A stretch of 64,000 nucleotides of DNA from Syntrophotalea acetylenica. GTDB taxonomy: Bacteria > Desulfobacterota > Desulfuromonadia > Desulfuromonadales > Syntrophotaleaceae. The notes under the pieces were generated by a model. That model was not told the DNA's origin. It did not search any database and worked only from the letters and a program-made list of their open reading frames with translations. How positions within the stretch are numbered: the first letter of the stretch is position 1; the number at the start of each line of letters is the position of its first letter. Made by a program: the position numbers and the translations under genes. The stretch lies in contig NZ_CP015455.1 of assembly GCF_001888165.1 (NCBI RefSeq), positions 1,358,001 through 1,422,000 of the forward strand, in the 5' to 3' direction. Positions 1 to 9,042 of this stretch are shown here, piece by piece.

Positions 1-49
1 TTATCGAACACAGATAAAATCGGATAACAGCGGATAACGTCAAGGGCAT

Positions 50-170
50 GCACCACAGAGCCACAGAGGACACGGAGAACATCACAGAGCCAACCTCTGC
101 CGTTGCCTTTCCTCTGTGCACTCTGTGCCTCTAGCGAGAGAAGCGAGCGGGTGGTGAAGATTTCCAGCGG
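50..170. repeat. A-family palindromic CAGAG repeat, copy 1
   Basis: This non-coding unit begins with caccacagagccacagagg and ends with ctctagcgagagaagcgagc followed by gggtggtgaag. The outer ends (caccac / gtggtg) and the inner CAGAG / CTCTG tracts are inverted, so the unit can fold on itself. Closely related copies lie at 25489, 25746, 38585, 38849 and 39113. The flanking bases (ggataacagcggataac on the left, cgcgtcccg tracts on the right) also recur at the other copies. Nothing else recognisable lies in positions 1-420. Confidence 0.85.
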
Positions 171-424
171 TCTTGCAAAAAAGGTTTTTCGCGTCCCGCA
201 AACCGCAAACCGCGTCCCGGAATCTAAGGTTTCCGAATGAAGGCTGTGCTCCCAGGGTTTGGGTGGGGCCGTTAACGGTAGCGAGATTTAATAATTAAAA
301 CACTTGCATTGTAAAAACTTCAGTAATAAGGTGCTTGCCGTTGTGTGACGTAAGTTGCAGCGCTCCGTCTGGGGCCTGCCGGGCATCGTGGTCAGTATTC
401 GGGACAGGAGCGGGAACCGCGAAC

Positions 425-526
425 ATGTGTGGAATTGTCGGCTACATCGGAGTCCGTCAGTCTCCGCCCATTATCCTCGAAGGTCTGAAAAACCTTGAGT
501 ACCGTGGATACGACTCCGCCTGGTGA
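425..526 (+). pseudogene. glmS: 5' fragment of glmS (34 codons)
   Basis: The frame starts MCGIVGYIG, the hallmark N-terminus of glucosamine-fructose-6-phosphate aminotransferase, whose Cys2 becomes the N-terminal nucleophile of the glutaminase domain. Identity to the family continues to RGYDSA, then a stop follows where the family continues GIA. Only the first 34 of roughly 600 codons remain. Sequence past about 520 is unrelated and leads into an IS30 fragment, so this is a break point. It cannot make an active enzyme. A complete glmS presumably exists elsewhere, because the enzyme is needed for peptidoglycan precursor synthesis. Confidence 0.85.
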
Positions 527-581
527 GAGAATATTGGGGAGATTAAAACTACCGACGAGGTTAATTAACAAATAAACAACG

Positions 582-944
582 TCCCCTCCTCGGCCCCTGA
601 CCGAAGAATGCATCAAAGCCTTTGGGCCTATCCCTCGGGCGATGCGCCAAACTTTGACCCTGGACAATGGGTCGGAATTTGCGAATTTCAAAGAACTGGA
701 AAAGAAGACCCAACTGAAGGTTTACTTCGCTGATCCCTATGCCGCATGGCAACGAGGTGCCAACGAAAACTCCAATGGCTTACTGCGGCAATATTTTCCC
801 AAGGGAACCGACTTTCGCAAAATCGAGGAAGACGCAGTTGCTGATGCCGTCAAAAGGTTAAACAACAGGCCACGAAAATGTCTCGGATACCGGACACCCC
901 ATGAAGTGTTCTGGCCTATGGCCCGTGGTGCACTTGCAAATTGA
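582..944 (+). pseudogene. IS30-family transposase, C-terminal fragment
   Basis: About 120 codons resemble the DDE catalytic C-terminus of IS30-type transposases: LTLDNGSEF carries an acidic catalytic residue, followed by FADPYAAWQRGANENSNG with the final Glu, and by LNNRPRKCLGYRTPHEVF near the end. The N-terminal helix-turn-helix and the first catalytic Asp are missing, so the gene is truncated on its 5' side. The start given is only where recognisable frame begins. The gccccccggggg-type sequence just after the stop may be a remnant of the element's end. Confidence 0.85.
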
Positions 945-1075
945 ATTCACCCCCCGGGGGAACGTAATATATCCCTTATTTCTGTTGAAAGGGTTTTGCT
1001 TTTACCCCGCGTAATTACCATTATATATCGCTGGTGATTAGAATAAAATTTATGTTGCTTGCGAAAGTTCTATAA

Positions 1076-2590
1076 ATGTCGACCAAACGAAAAACCATTG
1101 TTTTTGCTTTTCTTCAATATGCCCAACTCGCACTGACAATGGCTTATGGTGTTTTTCTTTTGCCTGTATATATTAAGTATCTAAATGCTGATATGTATGG
1201 CGCATGGTTGGCATCTGGCAATATTGTGAGCTGGTTGCAAATTATTGTTCCGGATTGCGGGCAAGTGCTGATGCAACGCTTGGGGGATGCATATGCACGC
1301 AAGGACATCCCTCGTTTTTCTGGAATGGCGACAACAGGTAATCTTGTGACTCTAACCCTCGGACTGGTCATTGTCTTGTTTGCTTGGCTTGTGGGAAACC
1401 ATCTGGATATTTTGCTGAAATTACCCAGTTCAGTTGACGCTCAGAAGCTTGGTACCGCATTTGTGTTAACGGCTATAGGTACGGGGATGATTGTTTATAC
1501 ACAAGCCTATAGTTCTGCCAATTTGGCTTTGCAGGCGACTGGATATTATGGCGTAATAAACCTTGCAGCCTCTTTTATTCGAATCCTCGTGATAATATAT
1601 GGTCTTTTTGTTGCAAAACAGGGTGTGCTTACTCTTGGGATGGGAAATCTTATCTATGGAGCATGTTTGTTGTTGGGGCATTCAGGGGTTTATTTGAAAG
1701 TCTGTTTTCGTAAGAAAATATCAATCGTAGCAAAACCTACATCGTTAAAAGAGCTCGCTTCCCTTTTTTCGTTTTCTACATTTGCCCGTATTGGTGAAAC
1801 ATTTGCTCGCAATGTTGATTACTTTCTGGTTGCACGATTTTTTGGCCCAGAAGTTACAACTTCGTTAAAACTTATCAAATCTGTACCGGAGGCAATTTTA
1901 CCATTTATTCGTACAACAACTCACTCAATTCTCCCACCTTTGATTCAACAGATTGCTAACGGTAGAATTAAACAGAATAAATCCATCTTAATGGAATTTA
2001 CCGGAAAGTTGCTCATGTTCTGTTGTTTTGTTCTAGGTGGAATTTCGGTTCTAAATAAAGCATTTATTGGTTTGTGGATTCCTGGTTCCCAATTCTTATT
2101 TGGCTATATCTCTTTCCTTATTATAGCCGGATTGGTTTTAGCCTCTGCGTCTGATGTATTTCGCAGTTATGTGATGGCTGCCGGGTGCATAAATGATGTT
2201 TCACTAATTATTGGAATATCTTCATTGGTACAAGCGTTGTGCTTATATGTGATGACCTGGCAATTTGGGCTAATTGGCTTGGCAGTTATTCCTTTGTGTA
2301 TTTATATCGCTACTATCTCACTATTCATTATTCGTTTTAAAAAGGAACTGCAGTTGCAGTGGTCTGATTTTAAAGGTGTAGCTGCAGATGTGACGGTTGG
2401 TTCTTTTCTAGCGTTGCTTGCTGGTTTAACGATAATTAAAATGCCAGCAGACACTTGGGGAGCGTTTTTTAAATCGGTAGTGATCTACATAGGGATGTTT
2501 CTTTTGTTGGGGCTTTTGGGGTCAAGGGATTTACGGAGATTGTCTAGACGTGTCTGGCGAAAAATGCCTTTAGCAGGTAGTAAAGTATAA
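1076..2590 (+). CDS. wzx: Wzx-like oligosaccharide flippase
   Basis: This 504-residue polytopic inner-membrane protein has about 12-14 hydrophobic segments spread along its length and a short basic N-terminus (MSTKRKTIVF). Size and hydropathy match the Wzx/MATE-type polysaccharide exporters that flip undecaprenyl-linked O-units to the periplasm. It is AT-rich relative to the genes right of 12.6 kb and opens the glycan island, with an acetyltransferase 33 bp downstream. The ATG at 1076 lacks a strong Shine-Dalgarno. The wzx symbol is by family and context, and the exact substrate cannot be read. Confidence 0.85.
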   Translation: MSTKRKTIVFAFLQYAQLALTMAYGVFLLPVYIKYLNADMYGAWLASGNIVSWLQIIVPDCGQVLMQRLGDAYARKDIPRFSGMATTGNLVTLTLGLVIVLFAWLVGNHLDILLKLPSSVDAQKLGTAFVLTAIGTGMIVYTQAYSSANLALQATGYYGVINLAASFIRILVIIYGLFVAKQGVLTLGMGNLIYGACLLLGHSGVYLKVCFRKKISIVAKPTSLKELASLFSFSTFARIGETFARNVDYFLVARFFGPEVTTSLKLIKSVPEAILPFIRTTTHSILPPLIQQIANGRIKQNKSILMEFTGKLLMFCCFVLGGISVLNKAFIGLWIPGSQFLFGYISFLIIAGLVLASASDVFRSYVMAAGCINDVSLIIGISSLVQALCLYVMTWQFGLIGLAVIPLCIYIATISLFIIRFKKELQLQWSDFKGVAADVTVGSFLALLAGLTIIKMPADTWGAFFKSVVIYIGMFLLLGLLGSRDLRRLSRRVWRKMPLAGSKV

Positions 2591-2623
2591 ACTTTATTTT
2601 GTTATTGCAAATTCTTATGGATA

Positions 2624-3259
2624 GTGACAATTATGGATATTGAAAATATTGAGATTGTGAGTTATGACTCTAGTATAGTTTCTAGAAGTAAGTTACATTT
2701 TTTGATTGGATTGGGACCTAGAATAAAAAAATACGTATATTACACACTTGTTAGAGCTATTGCAAGACACAGGGGAGCGAAAATTGGAAAGTGTACAGTT
2801 TTGCCTTATGCCTTAGCAAAAAAAGCTAATGCAAACTTAATTATTGGTGATCATTGTTGTATATCTTCACCGGATTTGGATATTAGGGCTCCATTAACTA
2901 TTGGCAATTTTGTAATTATTGGACATGGTGCTTGCATTATTAATGCATCACATAATGTAGATAGCCCTTATTTTGAAACAACTTACAATTCCTTGACTAT
3001 TGAGGATTACTGTTGGGTGATTAATTGTACTGTCCTACCTGGTGTATCTAAAATAGGAAGAGGTGCTGTATGTGGTACGGGTGCGGTAGTTGTTCGGGAT
3101 GTCTCGGAAATGGCTGTGGTAGGTGGGAATCCGGCAAAGGTAATAAGGCGGCGAGCATGTGTTCATGATCAATATCCTCCCGAAGCATTAGCTGCAGGAG
3201 ACCTGCTGATATACCTAAATAAATGGATCGGCAATGTGAGAAAAAAAAGGAAAGCATAA
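2624..3259 (+). CDS. Left-handed beta-helix (hexapeptide) acyltransferase
   Basis: This 211-residue protein has hexapeptide repeats from about residue 60 (IGDHCCISS, IRAPLTIGNFVIIGHG) and the typical C-terminal coil VLPGVSKIGRGAVCGTGAVV followed by VGGNPAKVIRRR. These features mark O-acetyltransferases of the WbbJ/LacA/NodL type. The conserved His is likely in IINASHN. It would acetylate a sugar of the O-unit, using acetyl-CoA in the cytoplasm. The start is GTG at 2624 or ATG at 2633; neither has a clear ribosome-binding site. It follows wzx closely and the unit is probably co-transcribed. Confidence 0.85.
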   Translation: MTIMDIENIEIVSYDSSIVSRSKLHFLIGLGPRIKKYVYYTLVRAIARHRGAKIGKCTVLPYALAKKANANLIIGDHCCISSPDLDIRAPLTIGNFVIIGHGACIINASHNVDSPYFETTYNSLTIEDYCWVINCTVLPGVSKIGRGAVCGTGAVVVRDVSEMAVVGGNPAKVIRRRACVHDQYPPEALAAGDLLIYLNKWIGNVRKKRKA

Positions 3260-3772
3260 TCTTTTCCGTATTTAATACGAAAGACCTTTGTGGCTTTGCT
3301 GGTGAACCAGGAATTTTAAAGGCTAGCCATGGTCGACGAATCACAAAAAAATAAATTGCACTTGAGAATTTTAATTAATAATCGGTCGTTACGAATAGAT
3401 TAGGACATTTTCAGCAACAGTGCTCGCAAAATCTTATCTGGCAGAACTGAAGATTCACCGTTATGTGGATGCATCTCACTGAATGAGGCCGCCAGACATA
3501 CTAGTGCGTTATCGATCATGATTTACAGAGGACAAAGGATGCCCCATCAGTGTCAGTGCTTCCGGGGAAATATAGTTGAACACCGCCTTCTGATATTGAT
3601 CTTAGCAGCGCATCTTGTAATATGAACTCATTATGCGCAAGATTATATTAAAATTGTAACGGCACCCATGTTTAATCAAGGGTTTGCGGTATTTGAATTC
3701 CAAAATCCTTTTAATGTGACTTTTAGATTTTGTTTAAAAATAGAGGTATCTAAGCGTTGAGCTTCATATAAG
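3260..3772. other. Gene-free stretch of about 510 bp
   Basis: No plausible gene was seen on either strand; the only open frames are short and resemble nothing recognisable. The middle part (3400-3600) has a more balanced base composition than its AT-rich surroundings, which would fit a degraded insertion, but no transposase motif or terminal repeat could be identified. Confidence 0.5.
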
Positions 3773-3781
3773 GTGAACAAC

Positions 3782-4859
3782 ATGAAAAAAATAGCTTTTT
3801 TAGTGCCTACCTTAAGATTTGGTGGAGGAGAAAGAGTTGCAATTAATTTAATCAACGGCATATCTGATTTAGAATGTTATGAGGTTAGTGTAATAGTTTA
3901 TGATAGCCAGATAGACTATGATCTTAATCTTGGAATTGAAGTAATATCACTAAATGAAAAAACAGATTTAAAGAATAAAATTTCTAGATTTTGTTCATTT
4001 TTCAGAAAATCTATTAAAGTTGACAAAATACTTAAAAAAAAGAAATTGATATAGCGATATCAGTAATGTCAAGTATGAACATACTGTTGCTTCTAGCTAG
4101 ACATAACTGCCATAAAATTGTCACTGAGCACAATATATTAATGTCTAAAACAGTAGACGATTTTATTACAATCTTACTAAAAAAATTCTTTACCGTAAGG
4201 CAAATCATGTTGTAGCCGTTTCTTCTGGGGTTAAAGAAAGCCTACTTAAGTATGTGAAGGGAATTCTGGTCCATGTTATATATAACCCCTTAGAGTTAAA
4301 TCTGATACGAAAGTTGTCTGAAGAAAAGTTAAATTGTGATCTCGGAAAATATATTGTAGGTGTTGGTAGGTTACATAGGCAAAAAGGATTCGATTTGTTG
4401 ATTAAAGCTTTTTCTCTGGTTGGCGATCATGAGTTGAAGCTAGTGTTGGTTGGGGAAGGGGAAGAAAAAAAGAAGTTGTACAATCTTTGTGTAGAGCTTG
4501 GGGTTGAGGATAGAGTCCTCTTTAAAGGTTTTTCAAGAAATCCGTATAAGTATATGCGAAATGCCAAATGCTTTGTCTTGTCATCTCGATGGGAAGGGTT
4601 TGGTTTAGTTTTAGCCGAGGCATTAGCCTCAAAAACTAAGGTCGTGGCTTTTAATTGCAAATCCGGTCCTTCTGAGATTTTAGATAATGGAAAATACGGC
4701 ATTCTTGTTGAACCAGGAAATGTCAATCAACTTTCAAAGTGTATCGCTAAATTGATTTATGAAGACACTTCTATAACTATTTTAGATAATGAAAATGCTG
4801 TATCCAGATTTGATATGTATAAAGTTGTTGGCCAATATGCCAAATTGTTAATTAGCTAA
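3782..4859 (+). pseudogene. GT4-family glycosyltransferase, two frameshifts
   Basis: Three frames join into one GT-B glycosyltransferase of about 355 residues. The N-terminus MKKIAFLVPTLRFGGGERVA is the usual GT4 glycine loop. The middle (IAISVMSSMNILLLLARHNC, then TEHN) is in a second frame after an A8 run near 4035. The third frame, entered near the A7 run at 4182, carries ANHVVAVSSGVKESLL and the C-terminal donor-site motif RWEGFGLVLAEALASKTKVV. Both shifts sit in poly-A tracts, so they may be real decay or read errors. The ATG at 3782 is preceded by aaggtg. If intact, it would add a sugar to the O-unit. Confidence 0.8.
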
Positions 4860-4949
4860 TAGTGTCAAAAAGTTATATATCTGACCTTCCCCCGAGATTG
4901 TGGACAGTCCGAAAAGCTGCAACAACAGCACCAGGAGGACTGGCATGTT

Positions 4950-5240
4950 TCGAAGAGAAGACGTTATACCCGCGAATTCAAGATCAGGACGGTTCGTTTG
5001 ATAACCGACAGCGATCAGTCTGTGTCGGAGGTGGTCAGAGATCTGGAGATTCACCCCAACACGTTTTACAAATGGATTCACCAATACGGGGAGAATCCCA
5101 AGGAAGCCTTTTCCGGCAGGGGGAGGCAAGTTTCCGAAGCTGATGAGCTCAGCCGCCTCAGGCGTGAAAATCAGCGCCTGAAAATGGAGCGCGACATCCT
5201 AAAAAAAGCGATGGCCATCTTCTCCAAAGACCCGAAGTGA
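4950..5240 (+). pseudogene. IS3 OrfA (helix-turn-helix subunit), start lost
   Basis: The frame reads SKRRRYTREFKIRTVRLITD and continues through the helix-turn-helix (VVRDLEIHPNTFYKWIHQY) to the leucine-zipper-like tail with [19 protein letters not shown], as in IS3 OrfA. The natural ATG (4945) is one base out of frame because of an apparent extra T, so normal initiation is lost; internal ATG 4998 remains. The aaaaaaag run near 5200 is the usual -1 frameshift site that fuses OrfA to OrfB. Confidence 0.75.
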
Positions 5241-5491
5241 TTTTCCGTTTCATGCAGCAACATCAAACGGAATTCCCCATTTCGATTATGTGTGATGTGC
5301 TGTCGGTTTCCCGTAGTGGCTATTACGCTTGGCTTAGAAGGCCCGGTCCCAAGCGGCCACAAGCCAACGCAAAACTGCGGGAAAAGATCCGTACCGTACA
5401 TCATGACAGCGGGGAGGCTTACGGCAGCCCCCGTGTTTATCAGGCGCTCAAAAAGCAGGGAGAGCCCTGCAGCTTAACCCGGTGTCCATAA
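5237..5491 (+). pseudogene. IS3 OrfB, N-terminal fragment
   Basis: About 80 codons match the start of IS3-family OrfB: FRFMQQHQTEFPISIMCDVL, SVSRSGYYAWLRR and YGSPRVYQALKKQGEPC. The DDE integrase core is absent. The frame runs directly into the right terminal repeat of the element, so a deletion of roughly 600-700 bp removed the catalytic region while keeping the end. Confidence 0.8.
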
Positions 5492-5625
5492 AACCGGGGG
5501 AACGTCAATCCTAAATTTCGAGTTGAAGTAGTTAGGTAATGATAAGTCTCATAAGTATTGTAAATTGACAAAATTAAAAATTATTTTGTTATAAATATAT
5601 TCTTTTCAATAGGTATAGGTGTGCA

Positions 5626-6828
5626 TTGAAGATAATTGTATCTCATTCCCAAAAGCAGCACGTTTATAGACTTGTCGAGGCACTTCAAAGAAAAATTTTA
5701 TTGAAATATTTTTTTACTGGTATCTTTGTGTCATGTAAAGGGGGAATAATAAAAAAACTATGTAAATTTCAGTTTATTGAAAAATTAGCTATTAAGCGTG
5801 GATCTGCAAACATTGATCCGCGTTTAGTTAAATGCACCTTTTTACCAGAGATATTATATCAAATATTTTTAAAACTTAATAATAAAAAAAAAGTCTATTG
5901 CTTTGATAGGGTGCATGATTTTTTAGTTTCTATAGCATTGTTGGTTATAAAATTTGATATCTTGATTTCTTATGAAAAAATGTCGTTGTTTTCTTTCTGT
6001 GTTTCTAAATGGTTAGGTAAAATAAACCTGTTAGATTTATGTACAATACATCCTGATAAGATTATAGAAATTAATGAAAAATATAATGGTGTAGTTATCG
6101 GTTGTACTAATTCAAGGTATTTGTACAAAGAGTCTAAACTAAAGAAAAAAGAGTACATTAAAGCCAATTATATGATTTCTCTTTCTGAATTCGCAAAACA
6201 GTCTTATGTAGACGCAGGAATCGCTTCTGATAAAATATTTGTTGTGAATTTGGGCGTGGACACAAATAAATTTTCTCCAAAAAAAGAAAAAAAAATAGAC
6301 GCTTTTGAAATCTTATTTGTTGCTGGCATCCGATACTTGAAGGGTATCAAGGATCTTATTGAAGTTTTTAAAGAATTATGTTTAGAAAATTCAAAATTGA
6401 CAATTGTCGGTGGTTGTGGCGATGCGATTGAGTATGTGAAGCAAAACATATCTGAAAATATCGAGTATATTCCTTATTTGGAACACTCTTTTTTAAGAGA
6501 AGTTTATAGAAGGGCATCTGTTTTTGCTTTGCCATCATATATGGATAGCTGGGGGCAAGTTGTCGTCGAAGCCTTATCTTCTGGATTACCCGTTATTATA
6601 AGCGAGAATACAGGAGCAAAGGAATTGTTATCTCATGGAGAAAACGGATTTATCATAAAAGTCGGTGATAGAAATGAATTGAAGAAATATATTTTATACT
6701 GTTATAACAATAAAGATAGGCTTGAAATAATGAGCCGTAATGCAAGGAAAAGTGTTGAGAAATTGACTTGGGAAAATTATTATCAACAGATTGATTCAAT
6801 CATAGAGCATATCAAACGTGAAATTTAA
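5626..6828 (+). CDS. GT4-family glycosyltransferase
   Basis: This 400-residue GT-B glycosyltransferase starts at TTG 5626; the frame begins exactly where the family starts (MKIIVSHSQKQH) and no upstream in-frame ATG exists. The C-terminal nucleotide-sugar domain shows FEILFVAGIRYLKGIKDLIE, ASVFALPSYMDSWGQVVVEA and SGLPVIISENTGAKEL, including the E-x7-E-type motif. It acts at the cytoplasmic membrane face in glycan assembly. Its 3' end overlaps the next (polymerase) frame by 11 bp, implying one operon. The region is strongly AT-rich, as is common for O-antigen islands acquired by transfer. Donor and acceptor are unknown. Confidence 0.85.
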   Translation: MKIIVSHSQKQHVYRLVEALQRKILLKYFFTGIFVSCKGGIIKKLCKFQFIEKLAIKRGSANIDPRLVKCTFLPEILYQIFLKLNNKKKVYCFDRVHDFLVSIALLVIKFDILISYEKMSLFSFCVSKWLGKINLLDLCTIHPDKIIEINEKYNGVVIGCTNSRYLYKESKLKKKEYIKANYMISLSEFAKQSYVDAGIASDKIFVVNLGVDTNKFSPKKEKKIDAFEILFVAGIRYLKGIKDLIEVFKELCLENSKLTIVGGCGDAIEYVKQNISENIEYIPYLEHSFLREVYRRASVFALPSYMDSWGQVVVEALSSGLPVIISENTGAKELLSHGENGFIIKVGDRNELKKYILYCYNNKDRLEIMSRNARKSVEKLTWENYYQQIDSIIEHIKREI

Positions 6829-8127
6829 AACTTTAATATATATAACACTTTTTGTAATATTGCTTGAAGGAATTCTGAGGAAATATATACTACCAGGATA
6901 TACTCAGCATTTGTTTGTGGTCAAGCTAGTATTTTTGTTTTTATTATGGGGTAAGATTTTATATAGTAAAGTAAGTAAAGAGTTTAGAAAGTCTGATTAC
7001 CCTTATCATGTCTTGTTTTTTTTATTTTTGGTTACTGTGTTTTTAATATTTTTATATCATCTTTCGACCCACTTGTTTGGTTTATTGGTTTAATATCTTA
7101 CTTTTTCTATGCAGTTTACGCTCTTGCGGTACCAATTGGTTTTAAATCCGAAAATAATATTTTATATTTCATGAAGGCAGTAATTTGTGTTTCTTTTGTG
7201 TGTTATATTTTTGGAATTTTGCAGTATTATCTGCCACCCTCTCATTTCCTTAATAGGTATGCTAGTGATTCAAGTGAGTATATTGCTTTAGCAGGTGGCT
7301 CGGTTAGGATTACCTCAATATTTAACTATATTGCAGGATTTACAACGTTTATTTCTTTTTCTTTGCCTATAACTTTTTTGGGGTATTTAATAAGTGATCG
7401 AATATGGCCAAAATTATTTTGTCTTATGGTGCTCTCGATTGGTCTTTTCAATGTTTTTGCTACTGGTTCTAGAGCGATTGTTGCTTATGTCTTCATTAGC
7501 AAGATGATTGTATTGTTTTCATACAATAATCTTTTTAGATTGAAGTCAAAGATTAAAAGTCTTGGATTTGCAACATTCTTTGTAGCTGTACTTTTTTTTC
7601 TTTTTGCAAATAATTATTTTGACTTTGATTCTTACTATACATTTAACGATAGACTATCTGGAGTGAATGATAGTTCTGTTGGTAGAGTATTCTGGATGTT
7701 GTCTGCTGTTCCTGATGCTTTCGACAAAGTGGGTTTTGGTGGTCTTGGTTTGGGTGGAACAAATAATATTGTTTTATCAATGGGGAAAGGTTTGGGCAGT
7801 GGGGATAACTTGTGGTTTTTAACTAATGAGCTTGATCAGCTTTTATCTAGAATAATCATTGAGATTGGATTGTCTGGGTTTTTCATTTATGCATCTATGA
7901 TGATTTTTATGATGTATGATATTTGCAAAAAAACATCAGCTATAAAAGACCCCAACTTAAAAATATTATCAATTACTTTGGCGTCTACTATAATTCAATA
8001 TTTTACCATGATGAATAGTAATTTGTTTAATTGGTTGGGGTCGGTTCATTTTAGTCTTGTAGTTGGTTTTATTATTTGTATCTATAATGTAGATAAAACA
8101 AAAATAAATAATTATAAAAATGTCTGA
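6818..8127 (+). pseudogene. wzy: Wzy/O-antigen ligase-like polymerase, frameshifted
   Basis: Two frames together make a polytopic membrane protein of about 436 residues. Frame one gives MKFKTLIYITLFVILLEGIL and stops at 7093. Frame two, entered upstream of FDPLVWFIGLISYFFYAVYA near 7040-7060, continues through the large periplasmic segment (DRLSGVNDSSVGRVFWML) to the end at 8127. The shift falls near T-rich runs. Overall shape and position match Wzy polymerases or WaaL-type ligases. If the shift is real, O-unit polymerisation by this protein is lost. The start overlaps the preceding glycosyltransferase by 11 bp. Confidence 0.75.
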
Positions 8128-8219
8128 GTAATAGTGTTTTTTTGTTGGCAAAGCCTTGTTTCGTCGAGAGCTCTTATATTTTTATGAATGCCATAAAATA
8201 CACAAATCCTTTGGCGTAA

Positions 8220-9042
8220 GATTTCTCGTCAAGCAGACAGTTGAAAATTGGCGTTTCCTGCGTTCTTTGACATGTTTTCAATTGGCGTCAAATTCTTCAC
8301 GGAGTCATGAGGGTGCTGTTCATTGTTATCGATGATCCACCAGTAAGTTGCCTCTCGGACTTTTGAGAGACATGCGGAACATGTACAGGTCCTGCAGCTT
8401 GTTCCGATGAGTTCGGCCGAAGCGTTCGATGTAAACGTTTTGGTTCGGCTCGCCAGTCTTAATGTACTTAATCATCATTCCGGTAGCTTAGGCCCAGGGC
8501 ACAAAATAGCCACTGTGAAATCCAGGGCCATTGTAAGTTCGTCAAGTATCCGGTAGACCGCGGTCTAGGCGAATGCGCTCAAAGATTAGGATCAGCCGTT
8601 TTGCCTTAATCGAAGAATCGATTTCAACGTGCAGCAATTCGCTGTTGAAATCGTCAATAACGTTAAAGGTGCGGAACCGCTTGCCAGCATAGAGCGTCTC
8701 GCTCATAAATTGGGCTGACTAGATTTGTTTTGGCAGTTGAGGCACTAGCAGAGGCTGTTTCACCCGTTTTGGCAAACGTTTTTTAGCTCGGCGCTTCTGT
8801 TTCATGCGCAATTCGCAGTAAACACGGTAAACGCGCTTGTTGTTCCAATGATGGTCTTTGTGTCGCAGGGCCTTGACGTTTTCCAAACCCCCAACGGGGA
8901 TTTTTATCTATGTTCCTGGTGATCGATGCCATAATGTTGGTACCACGATCATTCCCTTGGGTATCTGATAATAGACCATCCGAGACAGTCTGATGCAGTT
9001 GCAACTTCTCTGCACAGACAGTTGGTGCTTAGCGATTAGGTA
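8220..9042 (-). pseudogene. IS3 OrfB remnant
   Basis: Read on the minus strand this shows SRMVYYQIPKG, NKRVYRVYCELRMKQKRRAK, FMSETLYAGKRFRTFNVIDD, the RLDRGLPDTLRTYNGPGF region (the expected Asp-Asn-Gly is Tyr-Asn-Gly) and IERFGRTHRNKLQDLYMF. These are the landmarks of IS3 OrfB DDE transposases. In-frame stops and several frameshifts interrupt it, and a catalytic residue appears substituted. Confidence 0.75.

Larger units (their letters stand above)
4882..5507 (+). mobile_element. Internally deleted IS3-family element with intact ends
   Basis: The left end tgaccttcccccgagattgt and the right end, read inward as tgacgttcccccggttttat, form imperfect terminal inverted repeats starting TG and ending CA as in IS3 elements. 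A 3-bp direct repeat, atc, flanks the element (4879-4881 and 5508-5510), so both ends are genuine. At 626 bp it is about half the usual length. The orfB catalytic domain is missing, so it cannot move on its own but could be mobilised in trans. Confidence 0.8.

Noticed and set aside
425-526. Tn7 attachment site
   Set aside because: attTn7 lies at the 3' end of glmS; only the 5' end is present and no tns genes are seen.
945-965. The cccccgggggaacgt sequence after the IS30 fragment as a second copy of the IS3 end at 5490-5507
   Set aside because: About 12 bp are shared, but no other IS3 sequence is present there and no matching left end was found; chance or a different element's end is equally likely.
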